From Acidobacteriota bacterium (GTDB lineage: Bacteria; Acidobacteriota; Vicinamibacteria; Vicinamibacterales; UBA8438), in NCBI GenBank assembly GCA_005778315.1, contig SXOW01000426.1, forward strand, positions 1 to 6,033: 6,033 nucleotides of DNA, in the 5' to 3' direction. This document shows, one piece after another, positions 5,399 to 6,033 of the stretch. Under the pieces are notes generated by a model. The model was not told where the DNA came from. It worked only from the letters and a program-made list of their open reading frames with translations, and searched no databases. Positions within the stretch are counted from its first letter, which is position 1; each line of letters opens with the position of its first letter. The translations under genes and the position numbers were made by a program.

Positions 5399-6033
5399 AT
5401 GGCTGAGATCGGGCACACCACGGCGACCGAGCAGACCGACGTCGGCAGCTACTTCGTCGCCAACTACCCCCCGTTTTCGCTCTGGACACCGGAGGCGGTC
5501 GAGACCGAGGCCATGCCGGCCCTGGCCCAGCCTGCTGCCGAGGTGCCGCTGGGGCTCTATCTCCACATTCCGTTCTGCCGGAAGCGTTGCCATTTCTGCT
5601 ATTTCCGCGTGTATACGGACAAGAACGCGAGCGAGATCGAAGACTACCTGGACGTGGTCGGACGCGAATGGGAGCTGTACGCGACGCAGCCGGCGATTGC
5701 AGGCCGTCCGCTCCGATTCATCTATTTCGGCGGGGGCACCCCGTCGTTCCTCTCGGTGCGCCAGCTCCAGAGCCTCGTGGACCGGTTGTCGGCCGTCACG
5801 CCTTGGACGGACGCTGAGGAAATCACCTTCGAGTGCGAACCCGGGACGCTGACCGAATCAAAGTTGTCGCAGATTCGCGACATGGGCATCACGCGGCTCA
5901 GCCTCGGTGTCGAGCACTTCGACGACGACGTCTTGGAGTTGAACGGGCGCGCGCACAGGTCGGCGGAAATATTCCGCGCCTACGACTTCGCGCAGTCCCT
6001 CAAGTTCCCGCAGGTGAACATCGACCTGATCGC
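5399..6033 (+). CDS. HemN/HemW-family radical SAM protein, 3'-truncated
   Basis: 211 full codons to the right edge with no stop. ATG 5399 is the first start after an in-frame stop at 5387-5389. The N-terminal segment (1-50) includes SYFVANYPPFSLW (17-29), seen in a subgroup annotated as coproporphyrinogen-III oxidase family. LYLHIPFC then leads into the [4Fe-4S] site C60-x3-C64-x2-C67, which binds the cluster that cleaves S-adenosylmethionine. IYFGGGTPSFLS (108-119) holds the SAM-binding GGGTP. ECEPGTLTESKL (145-156) and RLSLGVEHFDDDVLELNGRAH (166-186) are the equivalents of HemW EANPGTLT and RLSIGVQSF. Classical HemN has CX3CX2CXC; here the fourth position is F69, as in HemW and non-HemN members, so oxygen-independent coproporphyrinogen oxidase activity should not be assumed. 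Heme chaperone or another radical SAM reaction is possible. The C-terminal HemN domain is outside the window. Confidence 0.88.
   Translation, partial: MAEIGHTTATEQTDVGSYFVANYPPFSLWTPEAVETEAMPALAQPAAEVPLGLYLHIPFCRKRCHFCYFRVYTDKNASEIEDYLDVVGREWELYATQPAIAGRPLRFIYFGGGTPSFLSVRQLQSLVDRLSAVTPWTDAEEITFECEPGTLTESKLSQIRDMGITRLSLGVEHFDDDVLELNGRAHRSAEIFRAYDFAQSLKFPQVNIDLI

Overview
The window is GC-rich bacterial DNA with tightly packed genes. It looks like a chromosomal fragment of an uncultured Gram-negative bacterium. Three features suggest an outer-membrane lineage: a SPOR-domain protein, an exported beta-propeller with a Sec-type signal peptide, and a ParE-type topoisomerase subunit. The combination of an ExeA-like ATPase ('MYEDYY...PFSPTPDP' start), a 'WPQFRGD' propeller and an 'SYFVANYPPFSLW' radical SAM protein is what I would expect in Acidobacteriota (Vicinamibacteria-like) or Planctomycetota. 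This placement is inference from recalled family resemblance and is weak.

Layout: (1) Positions 1-1487, plus strand: the C-terminal two thirds of a topoisomerase IV subunit B (parE), cut by the left edge. The first ~33-40 bases are an inverted copy of bases 73-112 and probably do not belong to the gene. (2) Positions 1505-2878, minus strand, convergent with parE across 17 bases: a membrane-anchored ExeA/GspA-type AAA ATPase with a C-terminal SPOR domain. (3) Positions 2879-3023: a divergent intergenic region. (4) Positions 3024-4250, plus: an iron-containing (group III) alcohol dehydrogenase with all four metal ligands. (5) Positions 4238-5359, plus, overlapping the dehydrogenase by 13 bases: an exported eight-repeat PQQ-like beta-propeller. 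(6) Positions 5399-6033, plus, cut by the right edge: a HemN/HemW-family radical SAM protein.

Genes 4-6 run in one direction with overlapping or short junctions and could form an operon. The dehydrogenase-propeller pair is almost certainly translationally coupled, because the propeller's Shine-Dalgarno lies inside the dehydrogenase gene. No pathway can be named. The dehydrogenase should be cytosolic and NAD-dependent, the propeller periplasmic and without visible PQQ-enzyme hallmarks, and the radical SAM protein is not a classical HemN. parE and the ATPase are separate units. I saw no RNA genes, CRISPR arrays, insertion sequences or phage genes. The strongest oddity is the foldback inverted repeat at the left end, most likely an assembly or amplification artefact.
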